From: an uncultured bacterium
GTDB lineage: Bacteria > Actinomycetota > Coriobacteriia > Coriobacteriales > Coriobacteriaceae
Assembly (NCBI GenBank): GCA_905215095.1
Contig: CAJMOL010000141.1
Location: 1 to 5,080 of the forward strand
Length of the DNA: 5,080 nucleotides
Direction of reading: 5' to 3'
Numbering within the stretch: the first letter of the stretch is position 1; every line of letters begins with the position of its first letter. Positions 1 through 4,924 of this stretch are shown here, piece by piece. Both the position numbers and the translations under genes were made by a program. A model generated the notes under the pieces. The model was not told where the DNA came from. It made no database searches and saw nothing but the letters and a program-made list of their open reading frames with translations.

Positions 1-508
1 CGCGCTGGCGCTGGCCGCCCGAAAGCGCTTTGGGCTTACGGTCGAGGTACTCGGTAATGCCCAGGATCTCGGCAGCGGAGCGAACCTTGCGGTCGATCTC
101 GTCCTTGGGGACCTTCTTGAGCTCAAGCGTAAACGCCATGTTCTCGTACACCGTCATATTGGGGTACAGAGCATAGCTCTGGAACACCATGGCGATGTCG
201 CGGTCCTTGGGTGCCACGTCGTTGACGCGCTTGCCGTCGATGAGCACATCGCCCGAGGTGATGTCCTCCAGGCCGGCGACCATGCGCATCGTCGTGGACT
301 TACCGCAGCCAGAGGGGCCAACGAGGACGACGAACTCCTGGTCGTGAACGGTGAGGTTGAAGTCCTCTACAGCGAGCACACCGTCCTCGGTAACCTTGAG
401 GTTGTGCTTCTTCTCCTCGGTCTTCTTCTTTTTGCCAAAGAAGCCCTTCTTTTTGGACTCGTTGTTGGGATACACCTTCTGAACATGTTTGAGAACGATC
501 TCGGCCAT
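1..508 (-). CDS. ugpC: Sugar ABC importer ATP-binding subunit, MsmX/UgpC type (3' part outside window)
   Basis: This is the cytoplasmic ATPase that powers a carbohydrate ABC importer by pairing with the two permeases encoded just upstream. The visible 169 residues contain Walker A GPSGCGKS (64-71), the Q-loop Q110 in VFQSYALYP, and the signature LSGGQ (162-166). Walker B, the H-loop and the C-terminal OB-like regulatory domain lie beyond the window edge. The ATG at 508 is preceded by AAGG with a 7-base gap and gives the usual MAEIVLK start of this family. Between the first beta strand and VEDFNL there is an extra lysine-rich stretch of roughly 25 residues (about 18-45) that short MsmX/MalK proteins lack. 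It is the last visible gene of the operon, 68 bp after the second permease. Family assignment is firm. The symbol is a family label, not evidence for glycerol phosphate transport; such ATPases often serve several sugar importers. Confidence 0.95.
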   Translation of the reverse strand, partial: MAEIVLKHVQKVYPNNESKKKGFFGKKKKTEEKKHNLKVTEDGVLAVEDFNLTVHDQEFVVLVGPSGCGKSTTMRMVAGLEDITSGDVLIDGKRVNDVAPKDRDIAMVFQSYALYPNMTVYENMAFTLELKKVPKDEIDRKVRSAAEILGITEYLDRKPKALSGGQRQR

Positions 509-526
509 GTCTTTACCTTTCGATAT

Positions 527-551
527 GCGGCGCCGCGCTGAGGGGCGCCGC
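527..551 (-). promoter_or_regulatory. Intercistronic GC hairpin before the ATPase gene
   Basis: GCGGCGCC (527-534) and GGCGCCGC (544-551) form a perfect 8-bp all-GC stem with a 9-base loop. In the minus-strand mRNA it lies between the second permease stop and the ATPase ribosome binding site, about 18 bases before the ATG. No U-run follows, so it is not a standard intrinsic terminator. It may protect the upstream mRNA 3' end or tune ATPase translation; that role is inferred. Confidence 0.6.
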
Positions 552-576
552 AGAAACTTGCAAAACAGTTACGGCA

Positions 577-1416
577 TCAGCCCTTGACGGCACCTGCCAC
601 CACGCCGTCGATGATGTACTTCTGGCAGAGGATGTACATGATGACGATGGGGACAACGACCATCATGATGCAGGCCATCATGGGGCCGAGCTCGACATGG
701 CCGTAGCCGCCGCGGAAGTACTGGATCAAGATAGGAATGGTCTTGTACTTGGTGGAGTCGAGCGTAAGGTAGGGCAGCAGATAGTCGTTCCAGACCCACA
801 TGGTCTCGAGGATGCCGACCGAAAGATAGGTGGGCTTCATGATGGGAAGGACGATCTTAAAGAACACCTGGACCGGGTTGCAGCCGTCGATCATGGCCGC
901 CTCTTCGATCTCGAGCGGAATGTTCTTTACAAAGCCGGCGAACATAAAGACCGCCAGGCCCGCGCCAAAGCCAAGGTAGATAAAGCAGATGTTGAACGGC
1001 GTGTTGAAGCCGATGCGGTCCGCCAAATTGGACAGCGTGAACATGAGCATCTGGAAGGGCACGACCATCGAGAAGACGAACAGGTAATAGAAGAAGTTCG
1101 AGATCTTGCTGTTGACACGAACCACGTACCAAGCGCACATGGAGCAGCACACCAAGATCAGCACGACCGACGTGACCGTGATGATGAGCGAGTACATAAA
1201 TGCCGAGGCAAAGCCCTGCTCGTTAAGGGCGTGCATGTAGTTTGCGAGGCCGTTGAACGTCTCGGGCGTGAGCAGATCGAATGCCGTGGTGGTGCTGATT
1301 GCGGTCGCTTTCTTAAAGGAATTGAGCGCAATCATGAACACGGGGTAGATCCACGCGAGCGACAGAATCGTAAAGAAAATCGAGAGCGCGCGGTTAATAG
1401 CCTTATCGCGTTTCAT
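577..1416 (-). CDS. Carbohydrate ABC importer permease, MalG/AraQ type
   Basis: This is the second inner-membrane permease of the importer; with its partner it forms the sugar channel. At 279 residues it has the usual length for the MalG group. Hydrophobic segments fall near residues 8-31, 73-98, 108-130, 142-163, 196-217 and 243-264, matching the six-helix pattern. The EAA loop that docks on the ATPase is clear: E172-A173-A174, G178, then I188 and L190-P191. The C-terminus, QKYIIDGVVAGAVKG, is characteristic of MalG-like proteins. The ATG at 1416 shares one base with the TAA stop of the preceding permease (TAATG), and a strong AAGGAGGT (1426-1433) sits 9 bases upstream inside that gene, so the two are probably translationally coupled. 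The substrate cannot be told from the sequence. Family assignment is secure. Confidence 0.96.
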   Translation of the reverse strand: MKRDKAINRALSIFFTILSLAWIYPVFMIALNSFKKATAISTTTAFDLLTPETFNGLANYMHALNEQGFASAFMYSLIITVTSVVLILVCCSMCAWYVVRVNSKISNFFYYLFVFSMVVPFQMLMFTLSNLADRIGFNTPFNICFIYLGFGAGLAVFMFAGFVKNIPLEIEEAAMIDGCNPVQVFFKIVLPIMKPTYLSVGILETMWVWNDYLLPYLTLDSTKYKTIPILIQYFRGGYGHVELGPMMACIMMVVVPIVIMYILCQKYIIDGVVAGAVKG

Positions 1417-2270
1417 TACTGCTGCACCTCCTTGGACCTCGTGGCCTTAAGCTGGATCATGGAGATGGCCACGACCAGGATGCAGAAGATAACCGCCTTG
1501 GCCTGACCAATGCCCTGCCATGCGATACCGGCACGCGAATAGAACGTGTTGTAGATGTTCAGGGCGAGCATCTCGGTGGAGTGCGCGGGGGCGCCGCCGG
1601 TAAGGGCGAGGTTCTGGTCGAACAGCTTAAAGCCGTTGGTGATGGACAGGAACAGGCAGATGGTGATGGTCGGCATCAGGTTAGGGATCTTAACCTTCCA
1701 AAACGTCTGCCATGCCGTGGCACCGTCGACCTTGGCGGCCTCGATGTAGTCGGACGGAATGGACTGCAGACCAGCGATGTAGATGATCATCATGTAGCCG
1801 ACCTGCTGCCACAGGGTCAGGATGATAAGGCCCCAGAAGCCAGCAGCAGAGTTAAGAGCGATGAGCTGGGCGCCCACGTTGGAGAGCAGGCAGTTGATCA
1901 GAATCTGCCAAATGTAGCCCAGCACGATGCCGCCGATCAGGTTAGGCATAAAGAAGATCGTACGGAAGATGTTGGTGCCTTTGAGCGCCTTGCGGGTGAG
2001 CGCCTGCGCAATGGCCAGGGCGATCACGTTGATGAGCACCGTCGACAGGAAGGCAAACGCCACGGTAAAGAAGAACGACGTGGAGAACTGCGGATCGGAC
2101 AGCGCGCGCACGTAGTTCTCGATACCGACAAAGTGCGTGTTGTTAATGGTAATAAACTGGCAGAACGAGAGATAGAAGCCCTGGATAAAGGGAATCACGA
2201 ACCCGATCATAAACGCCAGGCACGTGGGCAGCATAAAGAGCGGCCACCAGCGCTTGAGTGCTTTGCCCAT
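1416..2270 (-). CDS. Carbohydrate ABC importer permease, MalF/UgpA type
   Basis: This is the first inner-membrane permease of the importer, partner of the downstream MalG-type protein. It has 284 residues, typical for the UgpA/LacF-like short form without the large periplasmic loop of E. coli MalF. Hydrophobic segments occur near 10-36, 66-91, 101-126, 145-170, 200-220 and 258-276. The EAA loop reads E177-A178-A179, G183, then V193-x-I195-P196, close to the consensus I-x-L-P. The start at 2270 is supported by AAAGGA (2278-2283) with a 7-base gap. The gene begins 87 bp after the binding-protein stop; that gap carries a strong hairpin. It ends with a one-base overlap with the next gene. Binding protein, two permeases and ATPase in this order make a standard CUT1 (carbohydrate uptake transporter-1) operon. 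Confidence 0.96.
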   Translation of the reverse strand: MGKALKRWWPLFMLPTCLAFMIGFVIPFIQGFYLSFCQFITINNTHFVGIENYVRALSDPQFSTSFFFTVAFAFLSTVLINVIALAIAQALTRKALKGTNIFRTIFFMPNLIGGIVLGYIWQILINCLLSNVGAQLIALNSAAGFWGLIILTLWQQVGYMMIIYIAGLQSIPSDYIEAAKVDGATAWQTFWKVKIPNLMPTITICLFLSITNGFKLFDQNLALTGGAPAHSTEMLALNIYNTFYSRAGIAWQGIGQAKAVIFCILVVAISMIQLKATRSKEVQQ

Positions 2271-2290
2271 AAAAGGGTCCTTTCAATATG

Positions 2291-2326
2291 CAGGGGGCGG
2301 GCAAACCAACGTCTGCCCGCCCCCTG
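2291..2326 (-). promoter_or_regulatory. Strong intercistronic hairpin between binding protein and permease genes
   Basis: CAGGGGGCGGGCA (2291-2303) and TGCCCGCCCCCTG (2314-2326) are perfect 13-base inverted arms around a 10-base loop. It lies in the 87-bp gap after the substrate-binding-protein gene. Reading along the mRNA, the sequence after the stem is CATATTGAAAGG, so there is no U-tract and it is not a canonical terminator. By analogy with the REP hairpins between malE and malF in enteric bacteria, it could block 3' exonucleases and so keep the binding-protein message more abundant than the permease message. It could also cause partial termination. The fold is seen; the function is inferred. 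Confidence 0.75.
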
Positions 2327-2357
2327 TCGCTAATCAGATAGCTTGGGCAGCAACTGC

Positions 2358-3674
2358 TTACTCGGAAGCGGCCTTCTCGGTCTTCCAGCCATCGACGAAG
2401 GCGTTCTTGACGCCGTCCCACTTGCTGTTGTCGGCAGCATAGGCGATCAGAGCCTGCTTGAGGTTCTTCTTCCACTCCTCAGAGGGAATGTAGACGAAGT
2501 CCCAAGCGACGGTCTTCTTGCCGTCCTTGGCCATGGCAACGGCCTGCTGCGAGAAGACGTTGGTGGTCTCCTTGGCGCTCTTGAACGGAGCGGTCAGACC
2601 CATCTTGTCGGCGATGATGCTGGTCGGGGTGTCAGCGGTGACGCACCAATACATGAAGTCCTCGGTGGCCTTCTGGGCATCCTCGGAAGCCTGGGAACTG
2701 ACGCACCAGTAGTTCTCGCCGCCGGAGCACAGGCCCTGGTTCTCCTCGCCGTCAACACCGATGTAGATCGGCATCATGCCAATCTGATCGTCGGTCATGC
2801 CGGCCTTGACGAGGTCAGAGTAGGCCCAAGAGCCGTTCTGGTAGAAGACGGCCTTGCCGGTTGCGAACTCGTTGGTGGCGTCGTCGCCGGTCTTGGAAGC
2901 AAGCTGCGAAGGATCGCAGGTGGAGTCGGTGATGTACAGGTCGAAGATCTGCTTGTAGTTGTCGAGGAACTCACCCTTGATCTCGTCGTCCTCCTGGTTG
3001 TGCTCCTTCTCAAACTCGTAGTAGAGCGGCATGTTGGCAAGGTGGGTGGTGTAGCGCCAGCTGGAGGAGTCGTCCATGCCGGCGGAAGTGAAGGCACCCT
3101 CGACACCAAGCTCGTCCTTGCGGGCCTGGATGTCATCGGCACAAGCCTTCAGCTTGTCGAAGGAGTTGATGTCCTCGGCCTTGTAGCCAGCCTTCTCGAG
3201 CAGCTGCTTGTTGTAGATGATGCCGTAGCTCTCCTGGACCCAGTCGATACCCAGATCCTTGCCATCGGACTGCAGAGCCAGGGAGTCGTCAATGAGCTCA
3301 CCGCGGAGCTTGGTATCGGACAGGTCGGCGCAGTAATCCTTCCAGTTCTTAAGACCGGTGGGGCCGTTGACCTGGAACAGGGTCGGAGCGGAGCTCTTGG
3401 ACATCTCGGACTTGAGCTTCTCCTCGTAGGTGTTGGAAGCGGCGGTCACGATCTTGACCTCGACGCCCTTCTCCTTCTTATAGGCCTTGGCGATCTCCTT
3501 CCACTCCTTGTCGACCTCGGGCTTGAATTGGAGGAAGTAGACCTCGGCGGCGTCACCAGAAGCAGAGGAGCCGGAGCCGGCAGAACCACCGCAGCCCACG
3601 AGACCCAGACCAAGAACCGCAGCCGCGGAACCAGCAAAGCCCAGGAACTGCCTTCTGCTCATTTCGTTCTTCAT
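2358..3674 (-). CDS. Sugar ABC importer substrate-binding lipoprotein, twin-arginine-type signal
   Basis: This is the extracytoplasmic sugar-binding protein (SBP family 1) that delivers substrate to the two permeases. The 438-residue product starts MKNEMSRRQFLGFAG. SRRQFLG (6-12) matches the twin-arginine export pattern, a hydrophobic stretch follows (13-26), and the lipobox LVGC places the lipid-modified cysteine at C28. A Gly/Ser-rich linker (29-40) precedes the mature domain. Family features include YFLQFKPE (46-53), the APTLFQVNG strand (96-104) and F270-ATGKAVFYQNGSW-283. I chose ATG 3674 over GTG 3692 because AAAGGGTGG lies just ahead of 3674 (AAAGG with a 10-base gap, GGTGG with 6), whereas nothing like a ribosome binding site precedes 3692; ATG 3662 would also keep the signal. 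First gene of the operon, with a leader containing a hairpin. Codons look strongly biased to C/G endings, as in a highly expressed gene. Ligand unknown; the neighbouring TreR-like repressor and alpha-glucoside-type PTS hint at an alpha-glucoside. Confidence 0.94.
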   Translation of the reverse strand: MKNEMSRRQFLGFAGSAAAVLGLGLVGCGGSAGSGSSASGDAAEVYFLQFKPEVDKEWKEIAKAYKKEKGVEVKIVTAASNTYEEKLKSEMSKSSAPTLFQVNGPTGLKNWKDYCADLSDTKLRGELIDDSLALQSDGKDLGIDWVQESYGIIYNKQLLEKAGYKAEDINSFDKLKACADDIQARKDELGVEGAFTSAGMDDSSSWRYTTHLANMPLYYEFEKEHNQEDDEIKGEFLDNYKQIFDLYITDSTCDPSQLASKTGDDATNEFATGKAVFYQNGSWAYSDLVKAGMTDDQIGMMPIYIGVDGEENQGLCSGGENYWCVSSQASEDAQKATEDFMYWCVTADTPTSIIADKMGLTAPFKSAKETTNVFSQQAVAMAKDGKKTVAWDFVYIPSEEWKKNLKQALIAYAADNSKWDGVKNAFVDGWKTEKAASE

Positions 3675-3697
3675 TACAATCCACCCTTTCACACCGT

Positions 3698-3716
3698 GGC
3701 GGCACCCTTTGCCGCC
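3698..3716 (-). promoter_or_regulatory. Leader hairpin with a second SD-like sequence in its loop
   Basis: GGCGGCA (3698-3704) and TGCCGCC (3710-3716) make a perfect 7-bp stem with a 5-base loop in the untranslated leader of the binding-protein gene. On the minus strand AAAGGGTG spans this loop (3703-3710) and occurs again 21 bases downstream (3682-3689) as the probable ribosome binding site. A weaker GGGG/CCCC stem (3735-3738 with 3745-3748) lies further upstream. It could affect mRNA stability or ribosome loading; no known riboswitch is recognised. Confidence 0.4.
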
Positions 3717-3758
3717 GCCTTCGGAGATTGGCTCGGGGACTTTGCCCCTTTTGCTGAT

Positions 3759-3766
3759 TTGTACAA
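3759..3766. promoter_or_regulatory. TTGTACAA palindrome in the ABC operon control region
   Basis: A perfect 8-bp palindrome that joins the half-sites TTGT and ACAA with no gap. It lies 17 bp from the operator-like site at 3783. A weak -10-like TATTGT (3768-3763 on the minus strand) overlaps it. It may be an auxiliary repressor contact or chance in AT-rich DNA. Confidence 0.25.
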
Positions 3767-3782
3767 TACGCTATTTGGATAG

Positions 3783-3794
3783 TTGTTTGAACAA
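3783..3794. promoter_or_regulatory. Candidate repressor operator A (TTGTTTGAACAA)
   Basis: Inverted arms TTGTT and AACAA are separated by two bases (10 of 12 positions symmetric). The shape resembles the TTGT-N4-ACAA operator of TreR-type GntR/HutC repressors, and a TreR-like gene lies about 190 bp away. The extended form runs AGTTGTTTGAACAAGT (3781-3796), with matching outer A/T. It lies roughly 110 bp upstream of the binding-protein start, downstream of operator B in the direction of transcription. Site assignment is by pattern only. Confidence 0.45.
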
Positions 3795-3845
3795 GTATTA
3801 CTAGAGCGGTAGAAAACCTTCGGTGAACGGTAATTTCAACTTGAT

Positions 3846-3856
3846 ACTTGACAAGT
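3846..3856. promoter_or_regulatory. ACTTGACAAGT dyad in the ABC operon control region
   Basis: Perfect 5-bp inverted arms ACTTG and CAAGT around one central base. AACTTG at 3838-3843 gives an alternative left arm, pairing with CAAGTT at 3852-3857. The adjacent 7-mer ATACTTG (3844-3850) recurs in inverted orientation as CAAGTAT (3793-3799 region) beside operator A. It may be part of a composite operator or bind a different regulator. Confidence 0.35.
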
Positions 3857-3857
3857 T

Positions 3858-3869
3858 TTGTATAAACAA
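3858..3869. promoter_or_regulatory. Candidate repressor operator B (TTGTATAAACAA)
   Basis: TTGT-ATAA-ACAA is symmetric at 10 of 12 positions and is close to TTGTATATACAA, the form I recall for the TreR operator in Bacillus subtilis. It overlaps the candidate -35 region of the ABC operon, and AACAA within it also pairs with TTGTT at 3874-3878. It is the best single operator candidate in the window, but no binding is shown by sequence alone. Confidence 0.5.
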
Positions 3870-3887
3870 TTATTTGTTATCGAATGC

Positions 3888-3942
3888 AGAGAAAACGCCC
3901 GGTCAAGCCGATGTACCGTCGGTTTGACCGGGCGTTTTCTCT
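3888..3942 (-). terminator. Long hairpin terminator of the repressor gene, potentially bidirectional
   Basis: Positions 3888-3911 pair with 3919-3942 in a 24-bp stem containing one G-T mismatch (a G-U wobble or A-C mismatch depending on strand) and a 7-base loop. The core is CGCCCGGTC/GACCGGGCG, flanked by AAAA on one side and TTTT on the other, so both strands give a GC stem followed by a U-run (TTTTCTC). It lies 38 bp after the repressor stop codon and before the ABC operon promoter region, so it should separate the two units. On the plus strand it would stop antisense transcripts leaving the ABC operon. Confidence 0.9.
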
Positions 3943-3980
3943 TTGAGGCCATGAGTCTCGTCAGACTGCGAGCTAGCCGG

Positions 3981-4700
3981 CTATCGCTTGGAATTGACGC
4001 GGTAATGGAAGATCTCGGGGTGCGTACGGGTGTGCGTCACCTCAAACAAGATTCCATCCGAGGTGTACGACTGGCTCTCCATGACGGCAACGCAGTTGTA
4101 TTTGCCAAGGTCAAGATAGCTGCAGTCCTCATCGTTGGCAAGCTCGACACTCACCGTACGACGGCTCGCCATCACTTTGACACCGCGCTTGTGCTCCAGA
4201 TAGCCGTAAATAGAATCTGCCGCGATCTCGGGCGTCAGGCCTTTGGCGATCGACTCCAGAAAATAGCCGTGGTCCACCTGGCGAGCGTTACCGTTAAGGC
4301 TACGGACGCGCACCACGCGAATCAACTTCTCGCCCACCTTAAAGCCCAGGTGACGAGAGAGTTGCTCGGTGCAAACCAGATGTTCGAAAGACTTAACGTC
4401 CGTCGATGCGACGGCATTGTTGCGCTTTGCAAATTCGCCAAACGACTCGACTTCCTCGAGTGCGCCCAGCATGTCGGTTTCGCCCTTGAGCCAAATAACG
4501 CGCACGCCCTTGCCGTGTATGGGCTGCACAAACATCTCGTCTGCCAGCATGCTCAAAGCGCGGCGGACGGTATTGCGCGTGCAGCCAAATTCCGCGGTCA
4601 GCTCGGCTTCGGTTGGCAGCATCTCCTGAAACGCATAGGTCCCGTTAATGATGCGCGAACGGATCTCGCGGTAGATTCCTTCGTAAATCGCTTTTGGCAT
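3981..4700 (-). CDS. GntR/HutC-family transcriptional repressor, TreR-like
   Basis: This is a sugar-responsive DNA-binding repressor of 239 residues, the usual size for the HutC group. The N-terminal winged helix-turn-helix spans about 5-70: LPTEAELTAEFGCTRNTVRRAL (28-49) holds the recognition helix and IHGKGVRV (61-68) the wing. The C-terminal ligand-binding UTRA domain covers about 90-232. The stretch from D143 to E169, with HGYFLESIAKGLTPEI then DSIYGYLE, resembles the same region of B. subtilis TreR as I remember it (DYF...LT.EI..NSIY.YIE), which suggests a phosphorylated disaccharide or related effector. The ATG at 4700 has AGAGGTG (4706-4712) 5 bases upstream. The gene sits between the ABC operon and a divergent PTS gene and probably controls both and itself through TTGT-N4-ACAA-like sites. 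TreR identity is plausible; other HutC sugar regulators cannot be excluded. Confidence 0.93.
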   Translation of the reverse strand: MPKAIYEGIYREIRSRIINGTYAFQEMLPTEAELTAEFGCTRNTVRRALSMLADEMFVQPIHGKGVRVIWLKGETDMLGALEEVESFGEFAKRNNAVASTDVKSFEHLVCTEQLSRHLGFKVGEKLIRVVRVRSLNGNARQVDHGYFLESIAKGLTPEIAADSIYGYLEHKRGVKVMASRRTVSVELANDEDCSYLDLGKYNCVAVMESQSYTSDGILFEVTHTRTHPEIFHYRVNSKR

Positions 4701-4752
4701 GACTTCACCTCTAATGAATATGTATGGCTAGGCACGATAGCATTTCTTGGGG

Positions 4753-4764
4753 TTGTTTAAACCG
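4753..4764. promoter_or_regulatory. Candidate repressor operator C (TTGTTTAAACCG)
   Basis: The first ten bases, TTGTTTAAAC, match operator D exactly and fit the TTGT[A/T]T[A/G]AAC pattern of sites A and B; the last two bases break the dyad. The core GTTTAAAC is a perfect 8-bp palindrome. It lies 53 bp upstream of the repressor start and overlaps a weak -35-like TTTAAA (4761-4756 on the minus strand), 16 bases from TATCGT (4739-4734). This suits autoregulation. Pattern evidence only. Confidence 0.45.
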
Positions 4765-4789
4765 TCTATCGGCAAAGCACGGATTATTT

Positions 4790-4801
4790 ACCGTCGACGG
4801 T
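4790..4801. repeat. Perfect 12-bp palindrome ACCGTCGACGGT
   Basis: A perfect palindrome in the middle of the divergent repressor/PTS region. Its half, ACCGTC, also occurs as direct copies at 4761-4766 and 4833-4838. It could be the site of a second regulator; I do not recognise it as a known operator. Confidence 0.4.
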
Positions 4802-4861
4802 TCCCCCGACACCCAGATCGGATCGAATCAAAACCGTCAATGCGGCAAGCAGCCAGTCCTC

Positions 4862-4867
4862 TACAAT
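4862..4867 (+). promoter_or_regulatory. Candidate -10 box of the divergent PTS gene
   Basis: TACAAT matches TATAAT at five of six positions. A start of transcription about 7 bases further on (near 4874) would leave a leader of about 50 bases before the ATG at 4925. No good -35 is visible at the normal distance, so the promoter may be weak or need an activator. Operator candidate D and the dyad at 4863-4878 overlap the -10 and start region, a typical arrangement for repression. Confidence 0.4.
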
Positions 4868-4878
4868 GAGTTCATTGT
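4863..4878. promoter_or_regulatory. ACAATGA-TCATTGT dyad over the PTS promoter
   Basis: Perfect 7-bp inverted arms ACAATGA (4863-4869) and TCATTGT (4872-4878) with a 2-base gap. The outer bases ACAA and TTGT are the half-sites of the TreR-type operator in the opposite arrangement. It overlaps both the -10 box and operator candidate D. Confidence 0.4.
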
Positions 4879-4886
4879 TTAAACGT
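4875..4886. promoter_or_regulatory. Candidate repressor operator D (TTGTTTAAACGT)
   Basis: Contains the same TTGTTTAAAC as site C, 122 bp away in the same orientation, and falls at the predicted transcription start of the PTS gene. Like C it lacks the final AA of a perfect dyad. A repressor bound here would overlap the start site. Confidence 0.45.
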
Positions 4887-4924
4887 TCTTGCTCGCACAG
4901 CATGTTGCATCCGGAAGGCCTATT

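Larger units (their letters stand above)
3841..3869 (-). promoter_or_regulatory. Weak candidate promoter for the ABC operon
   Basis: On the minus strand TTGTTT (3869-3864) and TATCAA (3846-3841) are spaced by 17 bases. They match the -35 and -10 consensus at only 3 and 4 of 6 positions. A promoter is required somewhere in 3700-3887, because the repressor gene ends in a strong terminator and the operon starts after it. This candidate is attractive mainly because dyads 3846-3856 and 3858-3869 overlap it, which would suit repression. Another weak pair, TTCAAA (3791-3786) and TATTGT (3768-3763), also has 17-base spacing. Confidence 0.25.

Noticed and set aside
697..1506. A 269-codon plus-strand open frame opposite the MalG-type permease
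   Set aside because: The product is highly charged with many Arg, Asp, Glu and His, as expected for the antisense of a hydrophobic membrane protein. It has no domain match that I recognise.
1581..2333. A 250-codon plus-strand open frame opposite the MalF-type permease
   Set aside because: Same charged antisense composition; it also runs through the intercistronic hairpin. The minus-strand frame has the EAA loop and membrane helices.
3675..3692. A longer binding-protein start at GTG 3692
   Set aside because: No ribosome binding site precedes it, and it would place extra residues (MKGWIV) ahead of a normal signal peptide. The ATG at 3674 has a good AAAGGGTGG sequence.
2343..3782. A 479-codon plus-strand open frame opposite the binding-protein gene
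   Set aside because: Its product is a monotonous run of Leu, Val, Gly and Asp with no recognisable domain. It is explained by the C/G-ending codon bias of the minus-strand gene, which has clear family motifs, a signal peptide and a ribosome binding site.
3974..3983. TAGCCGGCTA palindrome overlapping the repressor stop codon, next to a small AGTCT/AGACT dyad at 3954-3967
   Set aside because: Short and without a U-run; the long hairpin directly downstream is a much better terminator.
3858..4760. A 300-codon plus-strand open frame opposite the GntR gene
   Set aside because: It would start inside the ABC operon promoter region and read through the terminator stem. The minus-strand frame is a clear HutC-family protein.
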